Origin: Corynespora cassiicola
Lineage: Eukaryota > Ascomycota > Dothideomycetes > Pleosporales > Corynesporascaceae
DNA: 64,000 nucleotides
Direction: 5' to 3'
NCBI GenBank assembly: GCA_022059125.1
Contig: JAEUWY010000012.1
Coordinates: 310,001 to 374,000, forward strand
Below are positions 31,780 through 43,064 of the stretch, piece by piece. The stretch's first letter is position 1; each line of letters begins with the position of its first letter. The notes beneath the pieces are model-generated. The model had not been told where the DNA came from. It worked only from the letters and a program-made list of their open reading frames with translations, and did not search any database. The translations under genes and the position numbers were made by a program.

Positions 31780-33152
31780 TCAATCCTCCCGCAAGCATCG
31801 TCCCTTTCTACCCACTTCTTCCTGCAGGAACTGCAGTCGCTCCATGTCGCCGTCTTCGAATGCAAACTTGCCGTTCCAGAAGCCGCATTCAATGTTCGTC
31901 GTCTCGTTTCGTACGAGCACCTGTGTCTGGCCCGCCAAGTCGACAGGCGGGATCCCGTGGTATTCACCTGCCTCCTGCCCGATTTCTGCGATTTGGCTTT
32001 CCCCGGGCATGTGATGGAACAGCTCTGGATTCACGGTCCAGCACCTGAGCCCGCGGCTGGCATACTTGTGCCGCAGTTTTGGGTCTGGGTGCGGGTTGGG
32101 ATTCCACCAGGGCGTGGGGGAAGGCGTCTTGATGCCCTTGGTACAGGCGTGGAGTAGCGCTACATCAAAAGCTCGGGGGCCTTTGGCGCGCAGCTTTGGA
32201 GGCGCAAGGTCGGTGAGCAGGCGCTCAGCTGCAGGGCGGGTAACGGCATAGCCAAAGGAACAGAGGGGGAATTTGGAGCGATGGAATGCGCGCGAATGAG
32301 CGGGAATCCTCAAGGCAGTGAACAAGCTTTGCGTAAACGGGTGCAGCTCGGAGCGGACTGGAACGCTGCCGTCCATGTACACGGCGTGGGGAATGTCGCT
32401 CAAGTTGAAGGGCTTGTCAGTGGGCACCAGACCGTCATAGGTGACCTCGTTGAAGTAGTCACCGCAGTGGCCCAGGTAGAGCAGATCCCACGACCCATGG
32501 TCGCCCCAGTACTGCGTATGGTTGCTGTCGGTCTGGGCAAAGGGCGAGAAGGAGCGCTTGGGCGGGAGGAGGCTGCGCGCGGCGCTGGCGGCCAGCGGGA
32601 CGGCGAGGCTGCGGAGGCGGACGTCCCAGTCGACGTCGTCTTCGAGGATGAGGGCCGTCTCGAGCCCGGAGTCGAGGAACCTATCGAATAGCGGGTTAGC
32701 GAAGCGTCCCGTTTGCGCGCCGCATGCAAGCCAAGACACGTGCGAATACGGGTGCTGGGTGCTGGGTGCTGGGTGCTGACATACCATCGCAGGGCGTTGT
32801 GATGGCCCATCCACGCCAGTATCGAACCTCTCTGCACATTCTTGTCCTGGCCGTTGCGGAAGTTTTGCACGTCGCCCTCGGTCCACTCTGGCTGCTTGGG
32901 GATGGTCAAGTCGATGTCGGTTACGTTGGCGGCCTGCAACAGGGCGTGGCGGCGCGTCGAAGCCTCCTTGGACACGACAACGACGGCGCCGAAGCCCAGG
33001 GTCCTGTTGGCGGGCAGCTTGTGCTGCTGCGCTTCCATGGAGGCGGACCACCGCGTGTATATGCGATCTGGGTCCTTGTGGTAGAAGAAGAAAAGGAGGA
33101 CAAGGGTGGCGGCCACCAGCAGCGGCAGCGGCCGTCGTCGAGGGGCGAGCAT
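31780..33152 (-). CDS. GT25-like glycosyltransferase, type II membrane protein
   Basis: Joins 33152-32785 and 32680-31780 (minus strand): 422 residues. The 104-nt phase-2 intron has a GTATGT donor and a CGCTAACCCGC branch, and holds four GGTGCTG repeats (32751-32778). Residues about 10-24 form one membrane anchor behind basic residues (APRRR), so the enzyme should face the Golgi or ER lumen. Family 25 (LPS-type) features include an early GFGAVVVVSKEASTRRH stretch with a following IPKQPEW, and the metal-binding acidic motif LILEDDVDWD at 134-142. Later come YWGDHGSWDLLYLGHCGDYF and SFGYAVTRPAAERLL. These enzymes move galactose or glucose to protein or glycan acceptors; the acceptor here is unknown. 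Divergent from PFA3. Confidence 0.85.
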
Positions 33153-34314
33153 GGCTGGCTGGAGGGCAGTCGAGGGCTAGCTGGCGAGCTGGCGAGCTGG
33201 CGAGCTGGCGGACAGGCAAGGCGGACAGGCAAAGAAACACGGGGCGGGCAAGCGGACAAGGTCTTCAGGACATGGCCAAGGGCGGGCGCGCGAGCGTTGA
33301 GTCGTTTCTCCGACGGCGTTGAGGCGTTGAGGGGTGAACCACGGTTGGACAGAGAGGCAAAGAGGGCGCAAGAGGGTGCAAGAGAGGGTGCTACAGGAGG
33401 GTGGAGCGGCCAGGCAGGCTCGGCGGCGAGCTTTATCAATTCAAATGGGGAGCACGTCTGGGGTCACAGAGCAGCAGTAGCGGCGGTCACAGGCAGGGGG
33501 GCATGGCGGGACAGCACCACAGGCACTGGTCCGGCTTCATGGATGGGCGGTTTGATGATGGATCGGTCGTGTACTCGGACGTACATCAGGGGACGATGAT
33601 CAAATGGTCGCAGTACGCGTTAGCAGCCCCACGGCGGGAGGTAATTTGCTTCGCAGCGCCCACCCCGGTGACGAATGGGCTTGGTAGCGGGAAGCCCTGA
33701 GCCCCGAGCCTGAGCCCCAAGCCCCGGCTCGCAGGCAGATGGAGAAGATGCAGACGCAGCGCTGGCCTGCCGCTGTGACATATAGCAGCAGCCCTGCGCC
33801 CGTGGTCTCGTCGCCCAGGTGCTGGCCCTCCGCGTCACGTGCCCCGCCGGCTGGCCCAGTCCGCCGCCCGCCGAGACAGTCGACGACTGGGACGTGTCCG
33901 GAGCGAGCATGCGCCTCAGCGACGGGCGACGCCTCCATCCCCCTTGTATCCAAACCCTTTTTCCCGCTGAGTCTCTCTCCCCCTTTGCCCGCCCGCCAGC
34001 CCGTCTATTCTTTTGCTTCGTGCCGCCTGCCCGCCATTCCCACCCATCCGCCGCCCGCCGTTGGCCACCCGCCTGCGCCCGCGCCTGCGCCCTCGTCTCT
34101 ACGGGGACTGTCAGATTGTGCCTGAAACACCTGCTGCGACACGCCCGCCTGCTCTCCCTCGCCGTCTCTGCACTCTGCCCTCTGCCCTCTGCCCGACGCC
34201 TTTCGCGACGCCTGCGCACATGGACCGACGTCACTAGCCCTGCCCTCCGAGCAAGACTGTTCCTTTTCGTTCGCTTCACCATATGCTGCCCTGCAGACCC
34301 GCGCCGTGACTGCA
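33153..34314. promoter_or_regulatory. Divergent promoter region GT25-like gene / PFA3
   Basis: 1.16 kb between start codons. It holds a (GCGAGCTG)n-type repeat near 33183-33212 in the leader of the GT25-like gene, GTCACGTG at 33834-33841, and a pyrimidine-rich 300-bp tract before PFA3. No gene supported inside. Confidence 0.6.
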
Positions 34315-36197
34315 ATGGCCACCCTAGGCTCTCCCTCGCCGCCCTCGTCGCCCTCCAGGACCATGCGCCGCCGGGGCTGGGCCCGCCGGGTCGAGCGGTA
34401 CTGCTGCAACACCATCACCTACTTTCCGCTGCTCTTCGTCTACGGCCTGACGTCGTGGGCCGTCTGGGTCCAAGCCGGCATTGGCTTCGCAGGCGCGAAG
34501 AAGGCCTGGTCCGGTGCGCCACGCTGCTGTTCTCTGCGTGACCCTGAATGTTGGATGCTGACTCGTACCCTCAAGGCTCCCTCTCCTCCCTGCTCGGAAT
34601 CTTTCTCTATTGCATGCTCAACTGGAGCTACACGACCGCCGTCTTCACCGATCCGGGCTCGCCGCTCAACCTCAACAATGGCTACAGCCACCTGCCCACC
34701 CAGGAGGGCGGTGACATGCAATACACGTCCTTCACCGTCAAGGCCTCCACAGGCGACATTAGGTTCTGCAAGAAGTGTCAGACCAAGAAGCCCGATCGCG
34801 CCCACCACTGCTCGACCTGCAAGCGATGTGTTCTAAAAATGGACCACCACTGCCCATGGTTGGCGACGTGCGTCGGCCTGTACAACTACAAGCCATTCGT
34901 GCTGTTCTTGATCTACTTGACCCTTTTTTGCTGGGTCTGCTTTGCTACCTCTTCGTCGTGGGTATGGAGTGAGATTCTGAACGAGGGCCAGTACACCGAG
35001 TCGTTCATGCCCGTGAACTATGTCCTTCTTGCCGTACTTTCGGGAATCATTGGATTAGTCATAACTGGCTTCACTGGCTGGCATCTCTGGTTGACAGTCA
35101 AGGGCCAGACAACAATCGAGAGCTTGGAAAAGACGCGGTACCTGTCGCCAGTGCGCAACGCCATGAAGGGTCACCTCAACGACCGCAACTACGTGAATGC
35201 CCAAGCAAACGGACGGCTAAGCATTGGCGACCAACTGCGCGAGATTCACGCCAATGCTTTGCCTGGTATAACGAGGCCTGAGGAAGGCGAATCAACGCCG
35301 CGGTCCTTTTCCCGATCCCCGGCGCGAAACGACACCTCGACCAGCAACGGCTACTCGCACCCAGGATGGAATTACGAGCATCGCGAACGGCAGCAAAACT
35401 ACGATCGCTACGAAAGCTATCTCGACGAAAGAGACAACGAACTCCTCCCCAATGCTTTTGATCTGGGCTGGAAGGCCAACCTTGGACATGTGTTTGGCCC
35501 ATCGCCAGTACTCTGGTTTGTGCCGATATGCAACACAACTGGCGACGGATGGTCGTGGGAAGCCAGCCCTAGTTGGATAGCTGCGCGTGAACGCATACGG
35601 AAAGAGCGGGAGGCCGAGGAACAGATGCAAAAGCAGCGCGAGCGTGCAGCTGGCTGGGGTGTTGACTCGCCTACGGAGGCAGAATTCAGGCACAATGGGA
35701 GAATGCCAGAGGGCTGGCAAACAAACCGATACTCTCCTCCTACTCCAAGGCTGCCCCGCCGCCCCGAATGGCAAGCACCCCGCCGCCACGGCGAGGAGGC
35801 CCGCTATTTGACTACCTCGAATGGCATCATAAACACGCCCATTGGAGGTCGACGCAGTCCAAGCAAAGCGGACCAAATTCTTGGCCGGGAAAGCTACATG
35901 TACACGGACGGAGACAGCATGCAACTCCAACCCATGGACCGCAAAAAGTTTGACCAGTACAATTACATATCCGAGGACGACGAGTACGACGTGTCGAGCG
36001 ACGAAGGACGGGCCGACCAGCGCACAGCGCCCACCCAGATCGCGAGGCCCCCACCACCCCCAAACCAGAATTGGAACGACGTACCCAACGAGTTTTTGCA
36101 GCCACCCCCGAGGGGCAAGCCCAGGAAAAATGGAGAAACCAGCGAAGACCGCAAGCAGAGGAAAACGCAGGAGTGGGACGACTGGAAGGAGAACTGA
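34315..36197 (+). CDS. PFA3: DHHC palmitoyltransferase Pfa3
   Basis: Joins 34315-34513 and 34576-36197: 606 residues. The 62-nt phase-1 intron has a GGATGCTGACTC branch region and a CTCAAG acceptor. The enzyme attaches palmitate to cysteines; yeast Pfa3 acts on Vac8 at the vacuole. The order is membrane segments at about 35-60 and 70-90, then the zinc-binding cysteine-rich domain FCKKCQTKKPDRAHHCSTC with the catalytic DHHC at 156-159 (KMDHHCPWLATCVGLYNYKPF), and two more segments. The TTxE-type motif is seen as KGQTTIESLE. The cytosolic C-terminal third is long and charged, ending in Pro/Lys-rich sequence, so the protein is much longer than the yeast one (about 336 residues). The Pfa3 assignment over other DHHC members is moderately sure. 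Confidence 0.9.
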
Positions 36198-37204
36198 GTG
36201 TGATGGCGAGCGACCACCTTTTTTGCTATATCATAATGGGGCCACGAGGCATGTGTGCATGTAACTGTTTTGCATAAAAAAAGACGGAAAGGGTTTTTTC
36301 TATAAAGCATCTAGCGGCGTTTTTTCTGTTCCTGGGAACGGGACTGGACTGGACTGGACTGCATTGGTCTGACTGTACTTGGCCAGCGATCTAAGAATCT
36401 TATGTTCATTGTTTTTCTTTTAGCTGTGTATGTGTAATGTATATAGCGTTTGTATGCAACAGACATGGCGGGCCTTAGGACCGTCGTTACTCTTTACCTT
36501 TTTGCTTTTCTCATTTTAACGATGTTGTCGCGTGCGGGATTTTGTAGCGTTTTGATGTGTTGTTCTTGTTTTTCTTATTGGTTTCTGGAGGGGAATTAGA
36601 TGGGGGCGGAGGTCATGCAGAGGGACTCTGATGGATGACATTCACGCAGTGACTGTGGTATGCGTTGACCGTACCTATACGACGTGTACACGCCCAGAGT
36701 ACGCCGACCCTACCCTATCCACTGAGCAGCTTCGAAACCCGACACTACAGCGCGTACAACAGCAGTCACGGCAACCCAACTCATACCTTACTGTAGATCC
36801 AGTGCCCGTTGCTCACCGCTCAGAACCTCCATGCAAAGCCGATCGATCACAAAAGCAACGCACGCACTCGACAACCCACGGTCACTGCGGTCAGGGTATT
36901 CTTGTCCACTAGTCTATTATTCGATAAGGGGTATCTGCCAAAAGTCTAACCGCCCACCGTCGGCACCCAAAAAAGCGACTCACCGCCCAGTTGCTGCCCC
37001 GCCGATGAAGAAGAGGGAAAAAAAATAATAATCAAGAACCCGTCTACGCCCAGGGTTCGCCCAGGGTTCGCCCAGGGTTCGCCGCCGCTTACTGGGGAAA
37101 ACACCAACACCGCTGCTCGTATCGAAGAAAAGGGAGATGCGGTCCCACAGGTCGGGGGGACATGGTCTGTGGGATTAGCAAAGATCGCGGGCACGTCTAG
37201 TGAG
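36198..37204. other. Spacer between convergent genes, two short tandem repeats
   Basis: 3' flanks of PFA3 and the lipase gene. It holds (GGACT)4 at 36341-36360 and three perfect copies of an 11-bp unit (CAGGGTTCGCC) at 37051-37083. T-rich tracts near 36.4-36.6 kb fit 3' ends. No gene supported. Confidence 0.6.
37051..37083. repeat. 11-bp tandem repeat, 3 perfect copies
   Basis: Unit CAGGGTTCGCC repeated three times without change, 120 bp beyond the lipase stop codon. Confidence 0.9.
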
Positions 37205-38864
37205 CTAGAGCTCGAACTCGTTCAGCCAGTGCTTAACTACGACGTAGCCCTCGTCGAACGCCTTCCTGTCCATGCGGCGGATGATGGCGGCGTGGGAGTG
37301 GCGGTGATTGTGGATGAAGACGGGGTACTTTTTGAACCCGACATTGTCCAATGCCTCGATCATTGCAAACTGGTCCTTGGTGAGGGCCAGGGTCGGAAAC
37401 TCGATGCCAAGCTCCATCTTCTGTTCCTGAACCGAGTCCATGTCCGAATCCGAGGCAGCGTCTGCATTCGCAGATGAAGCTCTCCGGTGCATCTTGGGGG
37501 AGGCGGGTTGAGTGGGCGAAGCCAGCTCCTCGCTGCCAACCTCGAGATACTCCTGCTCCTGAACGTTGTTGACGTTCTCAAACATGTCTTCGACCTCCTT
37601 GCGTGCTGCATTGATCATTAGCGGGATGCGGTAAGCGCCAATGTCAACGCCTGCCTTGCCTTCCTCATGCAAACGAATGCGTTGACGACTGCGAACGGAT
37701 TGGATTGCAGAATTGAGGAGGAACACAGTGGACCCGATGGGAATGAAGAGGACTAAAAAGGCCACAAAGGGCACCCTGCCGAATACCGTCTTGGTGCCGC
37801 TGCTGAGTCGCTGGGTGAAAGCTGGCAAGACGTCCGGTTCCTTGGGCGAGACAGGATTATTGGCATCGATGATAACGTCCCCGCAACCCTCCAGATAGTT
37901 GATCTTGACACTGTCTGGCTGGACAAAGGGATCAGTCTGCGAAATGCCGGCCGTGTAGTACGTGACAGAACGGTCGTTGACGACATTGGCGTACAAGCTT
38001 CGTTGCTGGAACATTGCCAGCGCGCGCATAAAGACACTCTCGGGGTCCGCGAGAACAGCCAGGAGTGGGCGGCCCGTGTCCCTGAATTTGTCGATGGTAA
38101 AGAGCTGTCTGCCGCTCATGGAGAGAGTGCGGGCGCCCAGCACATTCCAGATATGATTGTGGTAACCCTTTAGAGGCGTCCTAACGCCAAGATGAGGGGT
38201 AGCAAAGGTAGTGAAGTTCTGGAGGTACTGTCAGATCGTGATGGAGGACCAAGGAGTGCATTGCGTACGATTGGCTGGATATGGTCAAAGATGCCCTTGG
38301 AGTACAGTAGGCCAATGGCATATCTAGAGATCAAGCCACCAAGGGAATAGCCAATGACACTGATCTTCTTGACATGGTTGCCCCTTTTGGCAAGGTCGTC
38401 TAGGTGTTCTTCTATCTCATTGGCAACACGTTCGCCACCGGTCTCGATGCCATCATAGGTGAAGCTTCCGGCGTTGCGTTTGACGACCAAGATGTGCAGC
38501 TCGTTCTCGGAGTATTTCTCGCGAAGGGAGGCGCTGAGGAACCTGAGATGGTCTGGATTTCCCCAAAGTCTGTGTGCTTGCGTTAGCCCATGGTGCGTCC
38601 AAGAGCCGCGTGAGACGGTACGGGGTCGTCCTCGGCCACTAGCCCAAGCGGAGAGGCGCACTGGAGATGTGGGTTCCCCAGGCTCGAGAGCCCAATGGTC
38701 TGGCGTGGGCGTGCGAGGGAGTCCAGATGTGCAGCTGTGAGGTGCCTGGCGGTGCGGACAGGCCACTGTGGATTGTGTCGCGTGCCATGATTGCCTTACC
38801 CATGAACTAGAACACAGAGGTGGTCCGCTTTTGTGGAGGCTGGGGCAGACGCAGGCAGTGCCAT
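37205..38864 (-). CDS. ROG1-like putative lipase (DUF676 serine hydrolase)
   Basis: Joins 38864-38800, 38569-38269 and 38218-37205 (minus strand): 459 residues. The introns are 230 and 50 nt with GTAAGG and GTACGC donors; the second has a CTGAC branch. DUF676 proteins are lipid hydrolases; yeast Rog1 is a monoacylglycerol lipase and relatives act at lipid droplets. The oxyanion-side motif is CVLVHGLWGN, straddling the first splice, and the nucleophile elbow is GYSLGG with Ser97. NFTTFATPHLGVRTP follows the second splice, and late histidines (HNHRHSHAA) could complete the triad. A hydrophobic stretch (FVAFLVLFIPIGSTVFLL) near the centre suggests membrane or droplet attachment. Acidic/Ser-rich insert after it. 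Divergent from the RNA exonuclease gene. Confidence 0.9.
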
Positions 38865-39671
38865 TGAAGTCTGCAGAAAGGTGGGATAGGGAGTGGAAGC
38901 AGGAGCGTGGAGTGTGTGCAATGCGGAGTGGTGGCGCCCGACGTGCTTTATCTTGACCTCATATCTCGTCGGCCACGGTCTTATCGGACGGAGAGTCGGG
39001 ACGCGCCCTCTTGTGTCGCAGGGCTGAACTTGGCGCCCGGGGCCAGCCGGTGTCCAGGTTGCCCCGACCAGCCGGGGCGAGAGGCCGCCGTGGGGAATGC
39101 AGGCCTCGAGGGGATCAAGCGCAGCAGCACATACGCACGCAAGCATTCCAGCATCGATCCAGACGTCATCACCAAGGGCGAGCCATCTGGCCCCCAAAAC
39201 TCCAGGGCTGAACTGGGGCCCCGGTGCCATGGCCCGTGCGTACTTGGCAAACGCGCCAACGCTGCGCTAGCCATGAGAGCTCGCGCCACAGCCCTCGGCC
39301 TCCCTCGCTGGAGCTCCTACTGCGCACCCCACACACTCCCGCCCCGACACGCCTCGATACGCCTCGACACACCTCGACACACCCCACCGTGCCTCTTATT
39401 TCTTCACTGCTTGCGCCTCCGCTGGCTGCAGTTCCTCCGTTCCCGTCCCGCCGCCCGCATCCACCGTCACGTCACTGTTGACGCGCCGTCGACTTCTCCA
39501 CTACCGCCGCCGCCCGTGTCCGCGCGCCTTTTCTCTACCTTGTCCTCGCGGGGCTCACCTGACTCTAAGCAGACAGCCCAGCCATCTCATGAGCTGAATT
39601 CAGTACTGCACTGCTTCAATTGAATTGGTCTCTGCCCCGTCTCCCCTCTCCCCCTACATTGGTTTGACAAA
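38865..39671. promoter_or_regulatory. Divergent promoter region lipase / RNA exonuclease
   Basis: 807 bp between start codons. The exonuclease side has a long C-rich tract (39.3-39.5 kb) and a CAAAATGG start context. No further element that I can name. Confidence 0.55.
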
Positions 39672-41615
39672 ATGGAAACAGACTCCGACGAAATGTGGGC
39701 GATTTCGCCCTCGCGGAAAATCAAACAGACAGAATGCCCATACCAACCACAACGAGAATGCAAGCTTCCGAACTGCATATTCCGCCACGATGCCGCCGTG
39801 ACTGGGGGCAGTACTGCCGCCGAGGCCTCGGACGAGATCGAATCCGTTAATGAGCCGGACAGGAAGCTAATGAAGCTGAATGATGGCACAAGGGGTGGTT
39901 CCTCGCATGCGGGCACATCACCTCAACCCTCACGCAGACTTGTATCCGCCCAGGCTTCAGCAAATGCCAGTCCGTCCACGAGCAACAGTGCTCCTTCCGC
40001 GACTCCATTTAGCAAACACACGCAAGACAAAAAGGCTCCTGCGGCGGAAGAGGCGCCTGAAGCCAAGGCTGCCTCCCAGCCCGATACCCCGGTATCTCTA
40101 ATCCCGCGCAAGCTTCCACACGAGCCCGTGATCATGAGCAAGCGAACCGCTCTCCTCCAGGTTCTCAAGGGAGCCATGGTCCCCTTGAATGACAAGATGA
40201 AGCGCGCCAAAAGCAGTGAACATAAGAAGCTGCACCTTAACGACAATCAGCTCAACAAGCTAGCCGTAGACGAGGAAGAGAAGGTTGGTATCGAGAACAA
40301 CTCAGTCTACGAGAATGTCATGAAGCAGCGTATCATGGCTCTCAGGAAAATGGACGTCAATGCGTGGATCCAAGAGAGGAACATGGCCCTGGCCAAAGAA
40401 AAGGGCTCACGTCCTAAGAAGGCGGGCCCAAAGAGGGTCAATACTGGCCTGGACGCCAAATTGGAGGTTGAGGTCGTTCACGAACATCTCACGGCCGATG
40501 CAGAGGAATTCGAAGATTACAGTTACATAACAGATATACCCAAGCAGTCCGATGTGGATCAGTGCCTTTCGAGCCTGCAAACCAACGGGGGCTGGGAAAA
40601 GTGCGACCGGTGCCAGAACCGGTTCCAGGTCTTCCCAGAGCGGAGGGAGACGGACGGCTTGCACACGACTGGGGGAGAGTGTGTCTTCCACTGGGGTAGG
40701 CGCTCCTGGATGGGCCGCTCTCACAAGTATACATGCTGCAACGAGCATGTCGGTACCCCTGGCTGTACCGCTCACAGCACGCACGTCTTTAAGGTGTCAG
40801 ATGCCGCTCGCCTGCACGTCATGATGCCATTCATCGAGACTCCGAAGAAAGACAATGTCTCAGCACATCCCGCTCTTAGTATGGACTGTGAGATGGCATA
40901 TACTACTCAAGGGCTCGAATTAATCCGCATGACAGCAGTATCGTGGCCCGCTCATCGGCGTGTCCTTGATGTCTTGGTTCGTCCCCTGGGCGCTCTGCTT
41001 GACCTCAACACGCGCTTCTCCGGCATCACAAAGGATCAGTTTTTGAATGCGAAGCCATACGATCCCAAAGATAGCCGCATTGATCCCAAGAACCTGCGTA
41101 TTGTGGAATCGCCACTTGCTGCACGAGATTTGCTCGTGTCCTACATGTCTCGTAGCACAGTCCTGATGGGCCACTCATTGGAGAATGACCTCCGAGCGCT
41201 TCGCCTCATTCATGATTACGTCGCAGACTCGGCCATTTGCTTCCCCCATAAACAGGGCCCGCCATATCGCCTCAAGTTGCGCGAGCTCGCAAAGAATTAC
41301 CTGGACTGGGACATTCAGCAAGGTGGCGCAGCTGGCCACGATAGCGCCGAGGACGCCCGAGCAGCAGGTGAACTCATCCGGTACAAGGTTATGAGGGAGT
41401 GGAAACACATGAAGGAGGATGGTTGGGAGGCCCATGATGGCAAGTTATACCCCCCACTGCCGGTTGAAGAGACGACTGCGTCTTCGCCCTCCCCCGAGCC
41501 TTCCTCTTCTTCATACGCACCAACTGCGCCGTCGATGATTCCTGTCGCGGAATCATCCCAGAATTCTAACAGAGCAGATAAGCGCAAGTACAAAGACTTT
41601 GAGGACGACGCCTAG
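39672..41615 (+). CDS. DEDDh RNA exonuclease, REXO1/REX3 family
   Basis: 647 residues, single exon, ATG at 39672. These 3'-5' exonucleases trim the ends of stable RNAs (5S rRNA, tRNA, snRNA and others). The N-terminus has a CCCH-like zinc motif (CPYQPQRECKLPNCIFRH). The middle is disordered then helical. A second Cys/His cluster (CDRCQNRF, GECVFHWGR, YTCCNEH, PGCTAHSTHVF) comes just before the nuclease. The exonuclease domain starts near 402: LSMDCEMAYTTQGLELIRM gives the first Asp/Glu pair, GHSLENDLRALRL the second Asp, and HDSAEDARA near 555 the His and last Asp, so all DEDDh residues are present. A Ser/Pro tail follows. Which yeast Rex it matches best (Rex1 or Rex3) I cannot settle by eye. 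It is convergent with PCC1. Confidence 0.92.
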   Translation: METDSDEMWAISPSRKIKQTECPYQPQRECKLPNCIFRHDAAVTGGSTAAEASDEIESVNEPDRKLMKLNDGTRGGSSHAGTSPQPSRRLVSAQASANASPSTSNSAPSATPFSKHTQDKKAPAAEEAPEAKAASQPDTPVSLIPRKLPHEPVIMSKRTALLQVLKGAMVPLNDKMKRAKSSEHKKLHLNDNQLNKLAVDEEEKVGIENNSVYENVMKQRIMALRKMDVNAWIQERNMALAKEKGSRPKKAGPKRVNTGLDAKLEVEVVHEHLTADAEEFEDYSYITDIPKQSDVDQCLSSLQTNGGWEKCDRCQNRFQVFPERRETDGLHTTGGECVFHWGRRSWMGRSHKYTCCNEHVGTPGCTAHSTHVFKVSDAARLHVMMPFIETPKKDNVSAHPALSMDCEMAYTTQGLELIRMTAVSWPAHRRVLDVLVRPLGALLDLNTRFSGITKDQFLNAKPYDPKDSRIDPKNLRIVESPLAARDLLVSYMSRSTVLMGHSLENDLRALRLIHDYVADSAICFPHKQGPPYRLKLRELAKNYLDWDIQQGGAAGHDSAEDARAAGELIRYKVMREWKHMKEDGWEAHDGKLYPPLPVEETTASSPSPEPSSSSYAPTAPSMIPVAESSQNSNRADKRKYKDFEDDA

Positions 41616-42085
41616 TGAAGCACATGTGATGGGTTGGAGGATTCAGTACAAAAATATCGAGAACGATGACCATCAGGGTACTTGAAGGAGGAGTAGAGGC
41701 ATAGCAACGTGCGCCAAGGCACAGAAAACCCTTCTAGAAAAATCCATTCCAAGTATTGGATTGTTCGGCGTTTATGGGAGGGTTGTTCCATGATACCCAA
41801 ATGCGGCATGGAGTTATTAGGCTCCATCAGATGGTAGTTTACACGACCGAATGAGAGCATTTCGTCCTTGCAACTTGGACGCTGTGCCGCTCCATATACC
41901 ATGGACCGCCGTCCCTGTAAATGATGCCATGAGACCTGATCCAGCACCAATGCCTCCGCTGCGCCACACCGAAACCATGGCTACATCCGCAGCCTGAACC
42001 CTTTGTAGAATCCAAGATGCAGCCCCTTCCAGGCCTATGCCAAGAGGCACAACTGTGTCATTGCACTCATGGTACCTTGTAGCAT
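41616..42085. other. Spacer between convergent genes
   Basis: About 470 bp of 3' flank for the exonuclease gene and PCC1. Nothing else seen. Confidence 0.5.
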
Positions 42086-42515
42086 TCATCCCTTGACCTC
42101 CTCTAGCCCTTGCACGCCTGTCAAGGGATCTGTGACGGCATCGTAGATGACATCGACGTCCAAGTCCTTCATGGCGCCGATGACGACGCCGACGCTCTCA
42201 AAGAAACCATTGACTGCAACGCGCAGCATGCGATTTGTAGTGGCCGAGTAGTGAACACGCAGGATGGATTGGACTTGCGACGCCTCAGGCGCGGCGAGTT
42301 CGAAAGAGCGGCGGACGAGGGGCGAGAGTTCTTCGTCGACTGATATGACGGTCAAAGCCGTGGATGCAAGGTGGGCAGTCGGAAAGGGGATATCGAGGGT
42401 GCTATGCAGGGTATCAGCATTCTTCCCGGCCTCTCCGAGCGCGGCGGGTAGTCACTACATACATTTTGCAAGGGAACTCGTCCGCTCCATTCTGGGCCTC
42501 TGCCGTCGCCGCCAT
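42086..42515 (-). CDS. PCC1: KEOPS/EKC complex subunit Pcc1
   Basis: Joins 42515-42463 and 42401-42086 (minus strand): 122 residues. The 61-nt phase-2 intron has a GTATGT donor and a GCATAG acceptor. Pcc1 is the small dimerising subunit of KEOPS, the complex that makes the t6A base of ANN-decoding tRNAs and affects telomeres and transcription. Splicing creates the family start CKITLDIPFPTAHLASTAL, followed by VISVDEELSPLVRRSFEL, ILRVHYSATTNRMLRVAVN and GFFESVGVVIGAMKDLDV, which matches the Pcc1/Lage3 pattern through its whole length. Residues after about 108 are poorly conserved. Start chosen at the first ATG, which leaves an 18-residue lead-in. Divergent from the small mitochondrial-looking gene. 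Confidence 0.9.
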
Positions 42516-43064
42516 GTTCGCTGTCTTTCGCTCGCGATGGCAACCTCAGCAAAAGCCAGTCTAGGGGTGGGAAGCGCGGTCAGCCGGATTCCCACGATCG
42601 ATGCCAAACCCCCAGTGTCGTCGTTGGGGCGCCCCAGTCCCGCCATCCCAAAGCCCTTTTTTACCTTCCCAACGCCGGGGCGGGCGAACAAGAGCCCCGC
42701 CCCCGCCCATTGCTTAGCGCAGGCCCCGCGCTAAAACTGCCGTTCCAGAAGAGTGATGATGGTCGACAGCGTCATTGACCATCATCACTCCCAGCACCCA
42801 ACCGTCAATATGGCGTGGTCTTCAAAGCGGCCCCTGGGGCCAGCTCCCGTCCCATCGCGCACGTTACGAATGCGAGCTGCATCATCGACTCTTTTCCCTC
42901 TGTAGTTGGTTTGCTACATACCCTGCGACTACACCACCACCGCCATCCGACGACGACGACGAGCTGTCAACCAGCCTGCATACCTAGCTACCTACATATC
43001 CTACGCATAGACGCGCGGACCCGTAGACCCGATACACATACGCACACGTCCGCACACTGCAGCA
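42516..43064. promoter_or_regulatory. Divergent promoter region PCC1 / small gene, with hairpin
   Basis: 550 bp between start codons, holding the perfect 14-bp inverted repeat at 42751-42790 listed separately. No gene supported. Confidence 0.6.
42751..42790. repeat. Perfect 14-bp inverted repeat with 12-nt loop
   Basis: GAGTGATGATGGTC at 42751-42764 is the exact reverse complement of GACCATCATCACTC at 42777-42790. It is not followed by a T-run. Its place, about 240 bp from PCC1 and 275 bp from the next gene, suits a dimer-binding site or a cruciform, not a 3' end. Confidence 0.9.
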
